Source: Spirosoma fluviale
GTDB taxonomy: Bacteria > Bacteroidota > Bacteroidia > Cytophagales > Spirosomataceae
DNA: 42,841 nt
Reading direction: 5' to 3'
Assembly (NCBI GenBank): GCA_945901025.1
Contig: CAMDJW010000018.1
Location: forward strand, 1-42,841
Numbering within the stretch: the first letter of the stretch is position 1; every line of letters begins with the position of its first letter. The notes below the pieces were generated by a model. It was not told where the DNA came from. It was given only the letters and a program-made list of their open reading frames with translations, and searched no databases. Below are positions 1 through 8,639 of the stretch, in pieces. The translations under genes were made by a program, and so were the position numbers.

Positions 1-436
1 AAAAAGCAACCTTATTCTCGAGCTTCTTAAATTATTAGATCCCCTCTCACAAAGTCCAGAAATCGAAATGTTAGCGACCCGGATTTTAGAGCATAATCCG
101 AGCGATAAAGAAACAGCACGATTAAATTCGATCTATAATTTTTCTGCCAAACATTTTAAACGCAAAATAACGATTGAGGAAATTGCTGAGGTGGCCAACC
201 TCAGTTCCAATTCATTTTGCCGGTATTTCAAAAACAGAACTCGGAAACACTTTTCCCATTTCTTGAATGAAATACGTGTCGAGTATGCCTGTAAATTATT
301 TAAGGAAAATCAATTCCAAGTAACTCAAGTCTGCTATGAAGCCGGATTCAATAATTTCCCAAATTTCAATAATGCATTTAAAAAGATTACTGGCAAAACA
401 CCCTTACAATATTCAAAAGAGTTTATAGTAAGTTAA
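1..436 (+). CDS. AraC-family transcriptional regulator, C-terminal part (5' end outside window)
   Basis: The reading frame is open back to base 2, so the ATG at 68 is internal and the gene begins before the window. What remains is the DNA-binding half of an AraC/XylS regulator with two helix-turn-helix units: the first around ITIEEIAEVANLSSNSFCRY and the second around QVTQVCYEAGFNNFPNFNN, followed by the usual ending KKITGKTPLQY. The residue patterns (A-x3-x-L-S, G-F-x-N-x-x-x-F) are those of the family. The sensing domain, probably an N-terminal cupin, cannot be seen, so the inducer is unknown. The downstream phosphatase gene follows by about 80 bp on the same strand and is a possible but unproven target. 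Confidence 0.9.
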   Translation, partial: KSNLILELLKLLDPLSQSPEIEMLATRILEHNPSDKETARLNSIYNFSAKHFKRKITIEEIAEVANLSSNSFCRYFKNRTRKHFSHFLNEIRVEYACKLFKENQFQVTQVCYEAGFNNFPNFNNAFKKITGKTPLQYSKEFIVS

Positions 437-517
437 TTTGAAAAAAAATAAACTAAAAAATAGTTGTGTAAATTTGATCCACCTAATTTCAATACACCCC
501 CATTTACTCCTTTTAAC

Positions 518-1804
518 ATGAAACATTTTACGCTCTTATTACTTCTCCTTACCTTTTTTTGCCGCGCCCAAGAGATCAAAGTCATTCGCGGACCGTACTT
601 GCAAAACTTCACTCCCAATTCGGGTGTGGTTCGTTGGCGCACCGACATCGCGGCCAATAGCCAAGTGATTTATGGCAACAGCCCAAGCCAACTAAACCAA
701 TCGGTTAAAGATGAAAACCTACTCACTGAGCATGAAGTGGAAATCAAAAACTTAAGCCCTGGAAAAAAATACTTTTACGCGATCATTTCCGCAGGAACTA
801 AAGTTGGCGGAGACGAAACCCATTATTTTAATACGGTACCTAAAGCTGGCTCCACCAAGCCGGTACGGATTTGGGCCTTAGGAGATTTTGGAAATAGTTC
901 GAAAAACCAAGCAGACGTCCGCGACGCGATGTTCAATGCGACAAAAACACATAAGCCAGACGCATGGATTTGGATGGGAGATAATGCCTATAGCAATGGA
1001 AAAGAAGAAGAATATCAAAACCATGTATTCAGAGTGTACCAAGATACTTTCTTTAAAAATTTACCTGTTTGGCCATCACCTGGCAACCATGATTATGCAG
1101 GAAAACATAATCCTGCTTTGCCTCCCTATTTTAAAATATTTACGATGCCGACCAAAGGCGAAAATGGAGGATTGCCCTCGGGAACGGAATCTTTTTATTC
1201 TTTCAACTACGGAAATGTGCATTTGATTTCCCTCGACAGTGAAGCGATGGAAACTGACAGCAGCTACCTATATAATGAAAATGGCAAACAAGCGGCCTGG
1301 TTAAAAAAGGATTTAGAGGCAAATAAATTGCCTTGGACAATTGTATACTGGCATAAGCCTCCCTATTCAAAAGCATCTCATGATTCCGATACCGAAATTT
1401 GGATGTATAAAGTCAGAGAAAATATCACCCCGATCTTAGAGAAATATAAAGTCGATTTAGTGATTTGCGGACACAGCCATGGCTACGAAAGAAACCATCC
1501 GATGGTTGGACATACCGGGAAAAGCGCCACCTATGACGCTGCCGTTCACAAAAAAGCAAATGAAGTTGCTCCGAATCAATACGTAGTCAAAAAAGGAGAA
1601 GGCCAGGGAACCATTTATATCGTGAATGGATCCGGAGGCCAATTGGGCGGCAAGCAAAAAGACTATCCATTAAAGTCCTCTGTTTACTCAAATGTGACCG
1701 AAGGTGGTTCTATGTTGATCGATGTCGTGAACAAAAAATTAAACGCACAATGGATTTGTGCGGATGGAGTGGTGAGAGATATGTTCTCGATTGAGAAAAA
1801 ATAA
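518..1804 (+). CDS. Exported purple acid phosphatase-like metallophosphoesterase
   Basis: A 428-residue protein with a hydrophobic signal peptide (MKHFTLLLLLLTFFCRAQ), an N-terminal fibronectin-like purple acid phosphatase domain (about residues 20-110) and a calcineurin-like metallophosphoesterase domain. The metal-binding blocks are visible in order: GDFG, GDNAY, GNHD, YWHKPPY and GHSHGYERN. These ligate a two-metal centre that hydrolyses phosphomonoesters in the periplasm or outside the cell. A longer frame opens at a TTG at 464, but the ATG at 518 starts directly at a good signal peptide and was chosen. The gene ends back to back with the convergent deacetylase gene with no spacer. The natural substrate is unknown; phosphate scavenging is the plain inference. 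Confidence 0.88.
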   Translation: MKHFTLLLLLLTFFCRAQEIKVIRGPYLQNFTPNSGVVRWRTDIAANSQVIYGNSPSQLNQSVKDENLLTEHEVEIKNLSPGKKYFYAIISAGTKVGGDETHYFNTVPKAGSTKPVRIWALGDFGNSSKNQADVRDAMFNATKTHKPDAWIWMGDNAYSNGKEEEYQNHVFRVYQDTFFKNLPVWPSPGNHDYAGKHNPALPPYFKIFTMPTKGENGGLPSGTESFYSFNYGNVHLISLDSEAMETDSSYLYNENGKQAAWLKKDLEANKLPWTIVYWHKPPYSKASHDSDTEIWMYKVRENITPILEKYKVDLVICGHSHGYERNHPMVGHTGKSATYDAAVHKKANEVAPNQYVVKKGEGQGTIYIVNGSGGQLGGKQKDYPLKSSVYSNVTEGGSMLIDVVNKKLNAQWICADGVVRDMFSIEKK

Positions 1805-2596
1805 TTAATGCTTTAAATATTTTGTCACCTCCCTTACCGGAGCAATCCAAATGCCATGTTGGGGATCTTGTGCATAACGTATCAGATCTTCCAACATGCT
1901 AAATTTAGTCGTTTGATTTCCTCCTTTGCCCATTTCGTGTCCGGCTAAAATGAGCCAATAACCCTTCTCGCTCGCATCTTTGATCATCGGCAATATCTCG
2001 TCGAAATTCTTGCCATCCATTTCAACTCCGGTCAATTGAGCCATATTTAAATACGCGGGATCATTAGGCGCTTCATCGCGCCAGCCACGACCCGAGCTGA
2101 ATATTTGGTACACGAGAGGCACATAGCTTTGCGTTTTTTCATTGTTGCCCACAAACTTCTGCCCACACGGATACGCAAACGATTCCGGTTTTATGCCAAT
2201 CATTTGATGCAATTGTTCATTGGACTCCAACAATTCTTTTTGCATTTTTTCCAAAGTATACTCCTCTAAGGCTCTGTTTCTAGACCAAGCGAAATTCCCT
2301 GAACAGGGATGTAAGCTCGAATGATTTCCTATTTCATGGCCATTCTCCGCCGCTTTTTTCCAAAGCGATGTATTTTTTTCAATAGCGTTTGGCATGACAT
2401 ATAAAGTGGCCTTCACTCCATATTTATCTAAAAGCGCTGTGCCCCCATTCACCTGACTGCCTCGGCCATCATCAAAAGTCAAGCTCAATGCCATCTTTTT
2501 GCCTTTTGGCCAAGTCAATTGATTTTGAGCGCTCAACGAAATTTGGGCGTTTATCATGATAAATCCTGTGATGGCACTGATCAATAAATTTTTCAT
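1805..2596 (-). CDS. Exported polysaccharide deacetylase (NodB-like)
   Basis: A 263-residue protein with an N-terminal signal peptide and a NodB-homology fold. Motif 1 is LTFDDGRG (catalytic and metal Asp around 42-43); motif 2 is GHEIGNHSSLHP with the H-x3-H metal pair at about 92 and 96; later YPCG and LAGHEMG resemble motifs 3-5. Such enzymes remove N- or O-acetyl groups from polysaccharides such as chitin, xylan or peptidoglycan. It is the last gene of a minus-strand operon, 10 bp after the SGNH hydrolase gene, so two ester/amide-cleaving enzymes are made together with a membrane protein. The exact glycan is not deducible. Confidence 0.85.
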   Translation of the reverse strand: MKNLLISAITGFIMINAQISLSAQNQLTWPKGKKMALSLTFDDGRGSQVNGGTALLDKYGVKATLYVMPNAIEKNTSLWKKAAENGHEIGNHSSLHPCSGNFAWSRNRALEEYTLEKMQKELLESNEQLHQMIGIKPESFAYPCGQKFVGNNEKTQSYVPLVYQIFSSGRGWRDEAPNDPAYLNMAQLTGVEMDGKNFDEILPMIKDASEKGYWLILAGHEMGKGGNQTTKFSMLEDLIRYAQDPQHGIWIAPVREVTKYLKH

Positions 2597-2606
2597 ATGG
2601 CTTTAT

Positions 2607-3521
2607 TTAAGGAGTAAGTTCTTTCATTTTTTTCATCAAATCCGCCGCTTTTAATTGCGCATCTGACATAGGTATTCCCTTTTTCATTTCGGGTCTTTTA
2701 TGACCTGTTTGGGTTAGCCAAGAATCTTTTAAGATGTTATGGCGCTCCACCACTAAGTCAAAAAATGCTTTCGGTTCTTTCATGGGCGCAAGCATTTCCC
2801 CCACGGAATTCATGCGGTTTATTTTTTTCGCACCCAAATACCTTAAAATTTCCTTGGCCATCATCCAGTGACCTTCATCACCTGGGTGCACCCCATCTTT
2901 GGAGATTCGAAAGTTGGCGTCCTTTTTTAACTCGGCATTTAAGTACTTTTGAAGTGCGCTGTGGGTGTCAATGACTTGCCATTTTTTTTGCTGGGTCAGC
3001 CAATGGGAATATTCATCTAACACCTTCCCATAACCTATGTTTTCATTGGGTTTTTCTTCATACAAAGAAGGAGTAATGTGAATAATTTTAGCCCCTGAAG
3101 CATTTACTTGCTCATGCATCCAATTGATCCCATCTTTAAATTTTTGAAATCTGGTTTCGTCCAGAGGAAGATAAATTCCATCATTCATTCCATAAGTCGC
3201 GAACACTAAGTCGGGCTTAATTTGTTCTAATACTCGGGCCAATCGCTCATGTAAGTCAGGCCTGGGAAAACGTCCGCTGGCATGTCCAACTTCCGACAAA
3301 CCTGAAACCGTTTCACTAGGTAAACCCACATTGTAAATGTCAATTTCTTGATTCGGAAATTTTGCTCGTTGGTACGCCTCAATAATCTGAACATACCTCC
3401 CCGCATAAGTGATGCTATTCCCAATAAAAAGCACACGCTTGGGATTTCCCGGAAAAATTTGTGCTTGGACCGAAAAGCCAACGAATAATACTAAGACCAG
3501 ATGTAAGCGCTTTCCCATCAT
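2607..3521 (-). CDS. Exported SGNH/GDSL-family hydrolase
   Basis: A 304-residue protein with a signal peptide ending near residue 20. SGNH block I is FIGNSITYAGRY with the nucleophile Ser at about 36, the oxyanion Gly appears in GLPSETVSGLSE, block III is ATYGMNDG, and block V is DGVHPGDEGHW with the Asp-His of the triad. The family hydrolyses acyl or acetyl esters on carbohydrates and lipids. The start overlaps the stop of the upstream membrane-protein gene by 4 bp (ATGA), a sign of translational coupling. Carbohydrate esterase activity is inferred from the company of a polysaccharide deacetylase 10 bp downstream. Confidence 0.85.
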   Translation of the reverse strand: MMGKRLHLVLVLFVGFSVQAQIFPGNPKRVLFIGNSITYAGRYVQIIEAYQRAKFPNQEIDIYNVGLPSETVSGLSEVGHASGRFPRPDLHERLARVLEQIKPDLVFATYGMNDGIYLPLDETRFQKFKDGINWMHEQVNASGAKIIHITPSLYEEKPNENIGYGKVLDEYSHWLTQQKKWQVIDTHSALQKYLNAELKKDANFRISKDGVHPGDEGHWMMAKEILRYLGAKKINRMNSVGEMLAPMKEPKAFFDLVVERHNILKDSWLTQTGHKRPEMKKGIPMSDAQLKAADLMKKMKELTP

Positions 3522-4816
3522 TTTTTTAACGTATCGACTACTGCTGGTTCCGCCCCAAATCTCTTTTTTGCCCCCTTTATTTCTCCATGAGAATTGACAG
3601 CGATGGCCGCCAGGATTCCAATGAATACGAGGATAAAAACTGAATTTTTAAGCCCTGTGGCAAGCTTTAAAGTACGCGGATTGATTTCGGGTTCTGTGCG
3701 ATCTATGAGAAAAAATATGATCACAAAATTAACGAGGTATAAATATTGCTCTACGCGATAAATACTGATAAAAGCCCCTGTAATTAGGAAACTTAAGGTG
3801 ATATATAAGGCCCAATGTCCAAAGAAAAAGATCTTTACCTCTCGGTAATCCAAGGTTTCAAATTTCTTAAACCTAAAGATCCAATACGCGCCTGCGGTGC
3901 CAATTAATATCACGGATCCCCAGATGATCCCATCATAAAAGGCATAATCATCGGTGGGCAATAATTTCACAAATGTTGATTGGATTCGCTCCCACTCGAA
4001 ATTTTGTTGCCACATGATTACGGGAATTACGAGCACCAACATGATCAATTGGAATACCTGATTTTTCGTTGGCGCAGGTTTCTCTTTCCCCCAATCGCTG
4101 GTCAACGTACCATAGGCCAAACCAAGTCCGCCAAAGAATCCTAAGGAATACTCCATAACATTCCAAAAATTAAAATGGATCTCAGTGGTCTGACCTAATA
4201 CTTGGAGAAAGTTGCCAAAGGCAAAACCAAAACCTCCGCCTAAACCTGAAAAAATGGCGACACGAAGAGCCGACTTCTTTTTTCCCCGAATCATATTCCA
4301 AGTTAACGCAACCGCCATACCCAGACAAACCGCCCAAACCTCTGAACGCGGTGGCGTCATGTTAAAACCAAATTGTTCGACGAGAAAGAAATAAAAAATG
4401 ATTCCACCGGCGGTCATTTCCAAGATCAATTTTGGCCATTTGACTGGCTTTTTAATCGTGTTAGAAAGGCCTAAACCAAATAATCCGCCTCCTAAAAAAC
4501 CGTATAAGCCCCCGATCACAAATAACATGGATAAGCCATAAAACACATTGGGCCAGTCACTTCCTCGGCCATAGCCTACCACCATGCCATAGCTCATCAT
4601 GCCACCCAAGCCCCAACCTAAAGCACCTGCTAAGACCACTGAAAAAGATTTTGCTAGCCAATCTTTTCTTTTCACCACTAAAAGTGTCGCTAAAGATCCA
4701 ATTCCGCCAGCCCAGGCTGCCCCATGTTCGTGGCCAAATTGGCCTCGAATCGCCCAGGCAGTCCCTAGCGACATGGCCACGACCAACATACTTAAATATA
4801 ATTGCTTTGATTTCAT
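3518..4816 (-). CDS. Polytopic membrane protein of unknown function
   Basis: A 432-residue protein with roughly ten hydrophobic segments and many Gly-rich membrane stretches (for example GGLYGFLGGGLFGLGL). The N-terminal part has a distinctive conserved-looking loop, AIRGQFGHEHGAAWAGG. I do not recognise a named family. It is the first gene of a three-gene operon, overlapping the SGNH hydrolase gene by 4 bp, and so may move or modify the same carbohydrate that the two downstream exported hydrolases deacylate. Transport or acyl transfer across the inner membrane is a guess from context only. The C-terminus (KRFGAEPAVVDTLKK) is hydrophilic. Confidence 0.8.
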   Translation of the reverse strand: MKSKQLYLSMLVVAMSLGTAWAIRGQFGHEHGAAWAGGIGSLATLLVVKRKDWLAKSFSVVLAGALGWGLGGMMSYGMVVGYGRGSDWPNVFYGLSMLFVIGGLYGFLGGGLFGLGLSNTIKKPVKWPKLILEMTAGGIIFYFFLVEQFGFNMTPPRSEVWAVCLGMAVALTWNMIRGKKKSALRVAIFSGLGGGFGFAFGNFLQVLGQTTEIHFNFWNVMEYSLGFFGGLGLAYGTLTSDWGKEKPAPTKNQVFQLIMLVLVIPVIMWQQNFEWERIQSTFVKLLPTDDYAFYDGIIWGSVILIGTAGAYWIFRFKKFETLDYREVKIFFFGHWALYITLSFLITGAFISIYRVEQYLYLVNFVIIFFLIDRTEPEINPRTLKLATGLKNSVFILVFIGILAAIAVNSHGEIKGAKKRFGAEPAVVDTLKK

Positions 4817-4904
4817 TGAGTTAACAGGTTTATATCGTAAACATAGGAAATTTTTACGGGTAGCGCAATTTGGCTATTTTCAATGATTAAAAAATAAAAA
4901 TGGA

Positions 4905-4912
4905 TACTTTTG
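4905..4912 (+). promoter_or_regulatory. Candidate -7 promoter element (TAnnTTTG)
   Basis: TACTTTTG matches the Bacteroidota -7 consensus TAnnTTTG and lies 16 nt before the ATG of the DUF3472 gene, which would give a very short leader. No TTG at the usual 17-23 nt upstream distance was found, so support is partial. Confidence 0.35.
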
Positions 4913-4927
4913 GATTTTAATTGACCT

Positions 4928-6238
4928 ATGAACAAGAATATTTTACTACTCCTGTGTTTGATCTTTTCAATCTCGGCCACCGCCTGCGAACTGAATGATG
5001 CGCCTCAACTAAAGGCAATCCTATCAGATACCACGACCATTCCCCTAGGAGGAAATACATTTATTGAACCAAAAGGTGTAGCCAATGATGTCATCAGTGA
5101 GGATGGAATTACGACTTGGTCTTTTGAAAAAAGTGCCTTTAATATATATTTTAAAAATGAAAAAGCAAGAACCGGTGCGTTGTATCTAGCGCTATTGCCC
5201 GGGGAATTTTCTAGTAAAATCAAATGTACTTTGGGGGAGCAATCTCAGGTAGTCCAACTAACTAAATTTCAAAAGACCCCAGTATTTATTGGGAATTTTG
5301 TAATGACTGTAGGCTACCAAAAACTAGTTTTAGAGGGGATTTCTAAAGAAACAAATAATTTTGCAGCCATACGCTCCATCATCATCCTGACCCGTGAGCC
5401 AGGCGAATTTAACTTTGTTAAAGACAATATAGACAATCGATTTTATTGGGGCCGAAGGGGTCCATCCGTGCATTTGAGCTATACGATGCCTTCAGAGAAA
5501 AAGATTAAATGGTTTTATAATGAAGTGACTATTCCCGTGGGCCTAGATCCCATAGGTTCCTATTTTATGGCCAATGGATTTGCGGAGGGTTATTTTGGTT
5601 TTCAAGTAAATTCCGAAAATGAAAGGCGTATTTTGTTTTCTGTTTGGAGTCCGTTTAAAACTGATAATCCAGCGTCTATCCCTGAGGATCAAAAAATCAA
5701 ATTGTTAAAAAAGGGAGAAGGAGTTTATACGGGTGAATTTGGGAATGAAGGCTCTGGCGGACAAAGCTATTTGAAATATAAATGGGCTGCGGGAAAGACA
5801 TATCAATTTTTAAATTCGGTCGAGCCGGATGGTTCTGGCTCCACAAATTATACCGCCTATTTCAAAGAATCTGGCTCGCCTGATTGGTTGCTCATCGCAT
5901 CATTTAGTCGGCCAAAAACAGATACCTGGTATAAAAGACCCCATTCGTTTGTGGAGAATTTCAATCCTAACTTTGGCCATATTTTGAGACAAGCGACCTA
6001 CCATAATCAATGGGTTTGTGATTCAAGTGGTGCATGGTTTGAATTAACAGAAGCAAAATTCACGGGTGACGACATTGCAAAAAGGGACTATAGAAAAGAT
6101 TATGAGGGTGGAGAAAAAGCTGGTCATTTTTATTTACAGAATGGAGGGTTCTTTAACGGGATTGCTTTTTTAAATCAAATTTTCCAAAGGGCGGCGGCCA
6201 ATAAAAAGCCTACCATTGATTTCAATAAATTACCTTAA
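4928..6238 (+). CDS. Exported DUF5077/DUF3472 protein
   Basis: A 436-residue protein starting with a signal peptide that ends near ISATACE; the Cys could also make it a lipoprotein. Residues about 30-150 resemble the DUF5077 beta-sandwich often seen as a carbohydrate-associated N-terminal domain, and about 165-430 match the DUF3472 type (RFYWGRRGPSVHLSYTMP, FGFQVNSENERRILFSVWSP, GSGGQSYLKYKWAAGKTYQF, HNQWVCDSSG). Function is not established; proteins with this architecture are common in Bacteroidota polysaccharide loci, so glycan binding or cleavage at the cell surface is a reasonable inference. It ends 8 bp before the VF530-like gene and may be cotranscribed with it. Confidence 0.82.
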   Translation: MNKNILLLLCLIFSISATACELNDAPQLKAILSDTTTIPLGGNTFIEPKGVANDVISEDGITTWSFEKSAFNIYFKNEKARTGALYLALLPGEFSSKIKCTLGEQSQVVQLTKFQKTPVFIGNFVMTVGYQKLVLEGISKETNNFAAIRSIIILTREPGEFNFVKDNIDNRFYWGRRGPSVHLSYTMPSEKKIKWFYNEVTIPVGLDPIGSYFMANGFAEGYFGFQVNSENERRILFSVWSPFKTDNPASIPEDQKIKLLKKGEGVYTGEFGNEGSGGQSYLKYKWAAGKTYQFLNSVEPDGSGSTNYTAYFKESGSPDWLLIASFSRPKTDTWYKRPHSFVENFNPNFGHILRQATYHNQWVCDSSGAWFELTEAKFTGDDIAKRDYRKDYEGGEKAGHFYLQNGGFFNGIAFLNQIFQRAAANKKPTIDFNKLP

Positions 6239-6246
6239 TTTTGAAG

Positions 6247-6537
6247 ATGGAAGAAAAATCGAACGATCCTTTACATGGGAAAACACTAGAAATGATTTTG
6301 ACAGATTTAGTCGCTTTGTATGGTTGGGATGAAATGTCAAAAAAGATACGAATTAATTGTTTTTCGTTCGAGCCTAGCATTAAATCAAGTCTATCATTTT
6401 TGAGAAAAACACCTTGGGCAAGACAGAAAGTTGAGGTGCTATATGTCTGGTCTATCAAGAAAATCGCTAAGATGAAACTGGATGTGGACGCACATTCACC
6501 AACCACGCAAATACCGCCGCCGTCAAAAACATCATGA
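6247..6537 (+). CDS. VF530-family (DUF2132) small DNA-binding-like protein
   Basis: A 96-residue protein whose first 75 residues match the VF530 family: NDPLHGKTLEMILTDLV, YGWDEM, INCFSFEPSIKSSLSFLRKTPWAR and KVEVLYVW. A VF530 structure has been described as possibly DNA-binding, but the cellular role is not established. The ATG at 6247 was preferred to the TTG at 6241. The last 20 or so residues (after KKIAKMK) are beyond the family's usual length and are encoded opposite the 3' end of the convergent transporter gene, a 71-bp tail-to-tail overlap. Confidence 0.85.
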   Translation: MEEKSNDPLHGKTLEMILTDLVALYGWDEMSKKIRINCFSFEPSIKSSLSFLRKTPWARQKVEVLYVWSIKKIAKMKLDVDAHSPTTQIPPPSKTS

Positions 6538-7336
6538 TGCTATAGACCACCGCAGGTATCGTCATCGTTCCATTGCCGATCACATTCAGGGCAATGTAAA
6601 TAGCCAAAGTCCCATTGTGAATCCCTATTTCCATACCGATGGCAATGGCTTGTTTTTTGGGAATTTTTAAAAATAGCGGAATATAATAGCCGACCAACAA
6701 ACAAGAAATATTAAAAGTTAGGGCCGCTAGGCCTACGGTTTTGAGGTCGGCCAACAAATGATCGCGTTCGCGAAGGCCTGCTAAAATAATGATTAAGGCT
6801 AAAAAAATAGCTGAAATAATTTTAACGGGTTGCTCTAATTTCTGGGTTAATTGGGGCGCGCGATTTCGGATGATCTTCCCTAGGCCAACAGGCAAAATGA
6901 CGACATAACATACTTCCAAAACTTTACTGAATTGCAATGGGACATAGGTGTTTTGTTGTAAAAAATGGGCCATCGATACATTGACGATTACAGCTATTGA
7001 AAACACAGAAAAAAGACTATTCAAAGCCGTAAGGGTAACATTAAGTGCGACATCCCCCTTGGCGATATGGCTATAAAGATTCGCTGAAGGTCCCCCGGGA
7101 GCGGCGGCTAATAGCATTAGGCCCACTGCCAATACCGGCGGAATACCCATCGCCTTGATAATTAAAAAACAGATGATGGGCAGGATAAACATTTGGCAAA
7201 AAAGCCCAATAATTACGGCTTTTGGAAAAAGATAAACGCGTTTAAAGTCGGCTAAGGTTAGCGATAATCCCAGACCCATCATGATGAGCGAAAGGGCGAG
7301 GGGCATAAGGACTACGGACAAAAAATTAGATTGCAT
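6467..7336 (-). CDS. Bile acid:sodium symporter (BASS) family transporter
   Basis: A 289-residue integral membrane protein with about nine or ten helices. Typical BASS features are the N-terminal GLGLSLTLADF region, the AAAPGGPSANLYSHIAKGDVALNVTLTALNSL stretch (helix 4 crossover and sodium-binding region) and GMEIGIHNGTLAIYIA (helix 9 crossover). Members carry bile acids, pantoate, pyruvate or other organic anions with sodium. No binding protein or dedicated metabolic gene adjoins it, so the substrate is open; given the nearby sugar-acid genes an organic acid is plausible. The 3' end overlaps the VF530-like gene on the other strand. Confidence 0.88.
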   Translation of the reverse strand: MQSNFLSVVLMPLALSLIMMGLGLSLTLADFKRVYLFPKAVIIGLFCQMFILPIICFLIIKAMGIPPVLAVGLMLLAAAPGGPSANLYSHIAKGDVALNVTLTALNSLFSVFSIAVIVNVSMAHFLQQNTYVPLQFSKVLEVCYVVILPVGLGKIIRNRAPQLTQKLEQPVKIISAIFLALIIILAGLRERDHLLADLKTVGLAALTFNISCLLVGYYIPLFLKIPKKQAIAIGMEIGIHNGTLAIYIALNVIGNGTMTIPAVVYSIMMFLTAAVFAWLVNVRPHPVSS

Positions 7337-7393
7337 TCATTTTTTTTGATGTAAATAAGCAATTTATTTTAGCTTAATGGATATTGGGGCCGA

Positions 7394-8044
7394 CTATTTT
7401 TCGGACAAAAGTAATTTGATGTCCTTCGTTAATTGCTCCATTTCTAATCCCAAGCTACCATTATAAATTCCCCGAATTCGTAACGTTTTATCGACTAAAA
7501 CCACATGCTCCGTGTGTAAAAATTGGCTATTATCTTTCGAAAATCCGAGGTTTTCTTCAGCAAAATAGGATTTGCGCGCTAAGGTGTAAATGGCATTTTT
7601 ATCTCCCGTAAGCAGGTGCCATTGTTTGCTTTTGATGTTATTTTTCTGTGCATATTTTTTGAGCACGCTGACTGAATCAAGCCATGGAGTAACGCTAAAT
7701 GATAGTATTTCTACATCCGCGTTTTGGCCAAATTCAGATTCAATCACCCGCATTTGTTTGATCATGTTTGGGCATATATTCGTGCACCGACTAAAAAAGA
7801 AATTAGCTACATGTACTTTCCCTCGTAACGAAGTATGACTGATGGAATGCCCGTGCTGGTCTAAAAACGAAAAGGGTTTTAAATGGTGCGTAATTTTAGC
7901 CTCCGCTTTTTCTTTATTCTCGAAAAATTGAGGTTCAAAATCTGGGGTATGGTAATAGGGCAAAACGGGCGCTACTTCGCTTGAAGTGCAGGCGAAAGCC
8001 AACCATAAAAATCCACTAATTAAGTAGGCGCGAAGCAGAGACAT
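7394..8044 (-). CDS. SCO1/SenC-family copper chaperone lipoprotein
   Basis: A 216-residue thioredoxin-fold protein. The lipobox LAFAC places the lipidated Cys at 19. The copper-binding CxxxC is CTNIC (Cys87 and Cys91), and the distal His ligand lies in FLHTEHVVLVD (about His177). SCO proteins deliver copper or reduce cysteines for assembly of the CuA site of cytochrome oxidase or of nitrous oxide reductase. The ATG at 8044 is used; a GTG at 8050 is also in frame. The start overlaps the end of the MORN-repeat gene by 29 nt, so it is translated as the third gene of a lipoprotein operon. No oxidase genes are in the window. Confidence 0.9.
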   Translation of the reverse strand: MSLLRAYLISGFLWLAFACTSSEVAPVLPYYHTPDFEPQFFENKEKAEAKITHHLKPFSFLDQHGHSISHTSLRGKVHVANFFFSRCTNICPNMIKQMRVIESEFGQNADVEILSFSVTPWLDSVSVLKKYAQKNNIKSKQWHLLTGDKNAIYTLARKSYFAEENLGFSKDNSQFLHTEHVVLVDKTLRIRGIYNGSLGLEMEQLTKDIKLLLSEK

Positions 8045-8639
8045 TGACACAATTTTTAGTTCCTAATAAACCGAAGCGACGGCCATCTTTCATGACATAA
8101 TTAGCTCTTACTTGGCCATTGTCATAAAACAATTTTTGGGATCCTTCTTCGTGACCTGCCGCATAATGCATTTCTCGAATCAAAACTCCCCTTTCATTCC
8201 ATTCCCTTGCTAAGCCTTGATATTCGTCATTTTGAAAATGATACGCTTGTTGTTTTTTGCCCGTTGGGAAATATTGAACAAAGTCCCCTGTTTTTTTTCC
8301 TTGATCAAAAATTCTGAATTCTTTCAACATATGTCCGGGAAAATATTGAACCCATTTTCCATGCCGATTTCCTTTCAAATAGGACTCAATTTTAAGGGTA
8401 TCTTGGGTTTGCGGATCTAAGGTATAAAGCTTTCCTGAAAATGGTTTTCCTTGATAAAAAACTCCTGCATTTTCAAATGAAATCTGAGGATTATCCGCTG
8501 AAAACGAAAGTATTTTTTCATTCGAAATTTCCGTCGAATTTTTTGAAAATAAGGAGGCTCCATTATCCTCTTTGGAGGAACATTTAAAAAAAATAATTGC
8601 AATAAAAAAATTACTGAGAAACCGTACCAGGCGTTCCAT
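8016..8639 (-). CDS. MORN-repeat-variant (YwqK-like) lipoprotein
   Basis: A 207-residue protein starting MERLVRFLSNFFIAIIFFKCSS, a lipoprotein-type signal with Cys near residue 20. The body carries about four repeats of the MORN/YwqK type (GKWVQYFPGHMLKEF, GDFVQYFPTGKKQQAY, GLAREWNERGVLIREM, GSQKLFYDNGQVRANY), then a conserved-looking tail RRFGLLGTKNCVNVS. The frame is open further upstream to 8741, but that part lies inside the YHYH gene and lacks a signal, so 8639 was chosen. It overlaps both neighbours by 29 nt. Some family members are annotated as YwqK antitoxins; the lipoprotein setting here does not suggest a toxin system. Confidence 0.82.
   Translation of the reverse strand: MERLVRFLSNFFIAIIFFKCSSKEDNGASLFSKNSTEISNEKILSFSADNPQISFENAGVFYQGKPFSGKLYTLDPQTQDTLKIESYLKGNRHGKWVQYFPGHMLKEFRIFDQGKKTGDFVQYFPTGKKQQAYHFQNDEYQGLAREWNERGVLIREMHYAAGHEEGSQKLFYDNGQVRANYVMKDGRRFGLLGTKNCVNVSASRLLN

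Noticed and set aside
469..476. TAAATTTG upstream of the phosphatase gene as a promoter
   Set aside because: The nearest TTG box is 28 bp away, outside the normal spacing, so the match may be chance.
888..1226. Open frame of 112 codons inside the phosphatase gene
   Set aside because: It is an out-of-frame shadow on the same strand; the phosphatase frame has clear motifs throughout.
8016..8639. YwqK toxin-antitoxin antitoxin label
   Set aside because: The protein is a lipoprotein in an operon with SCO1 and YHYH; no toxin gene is adjacent.
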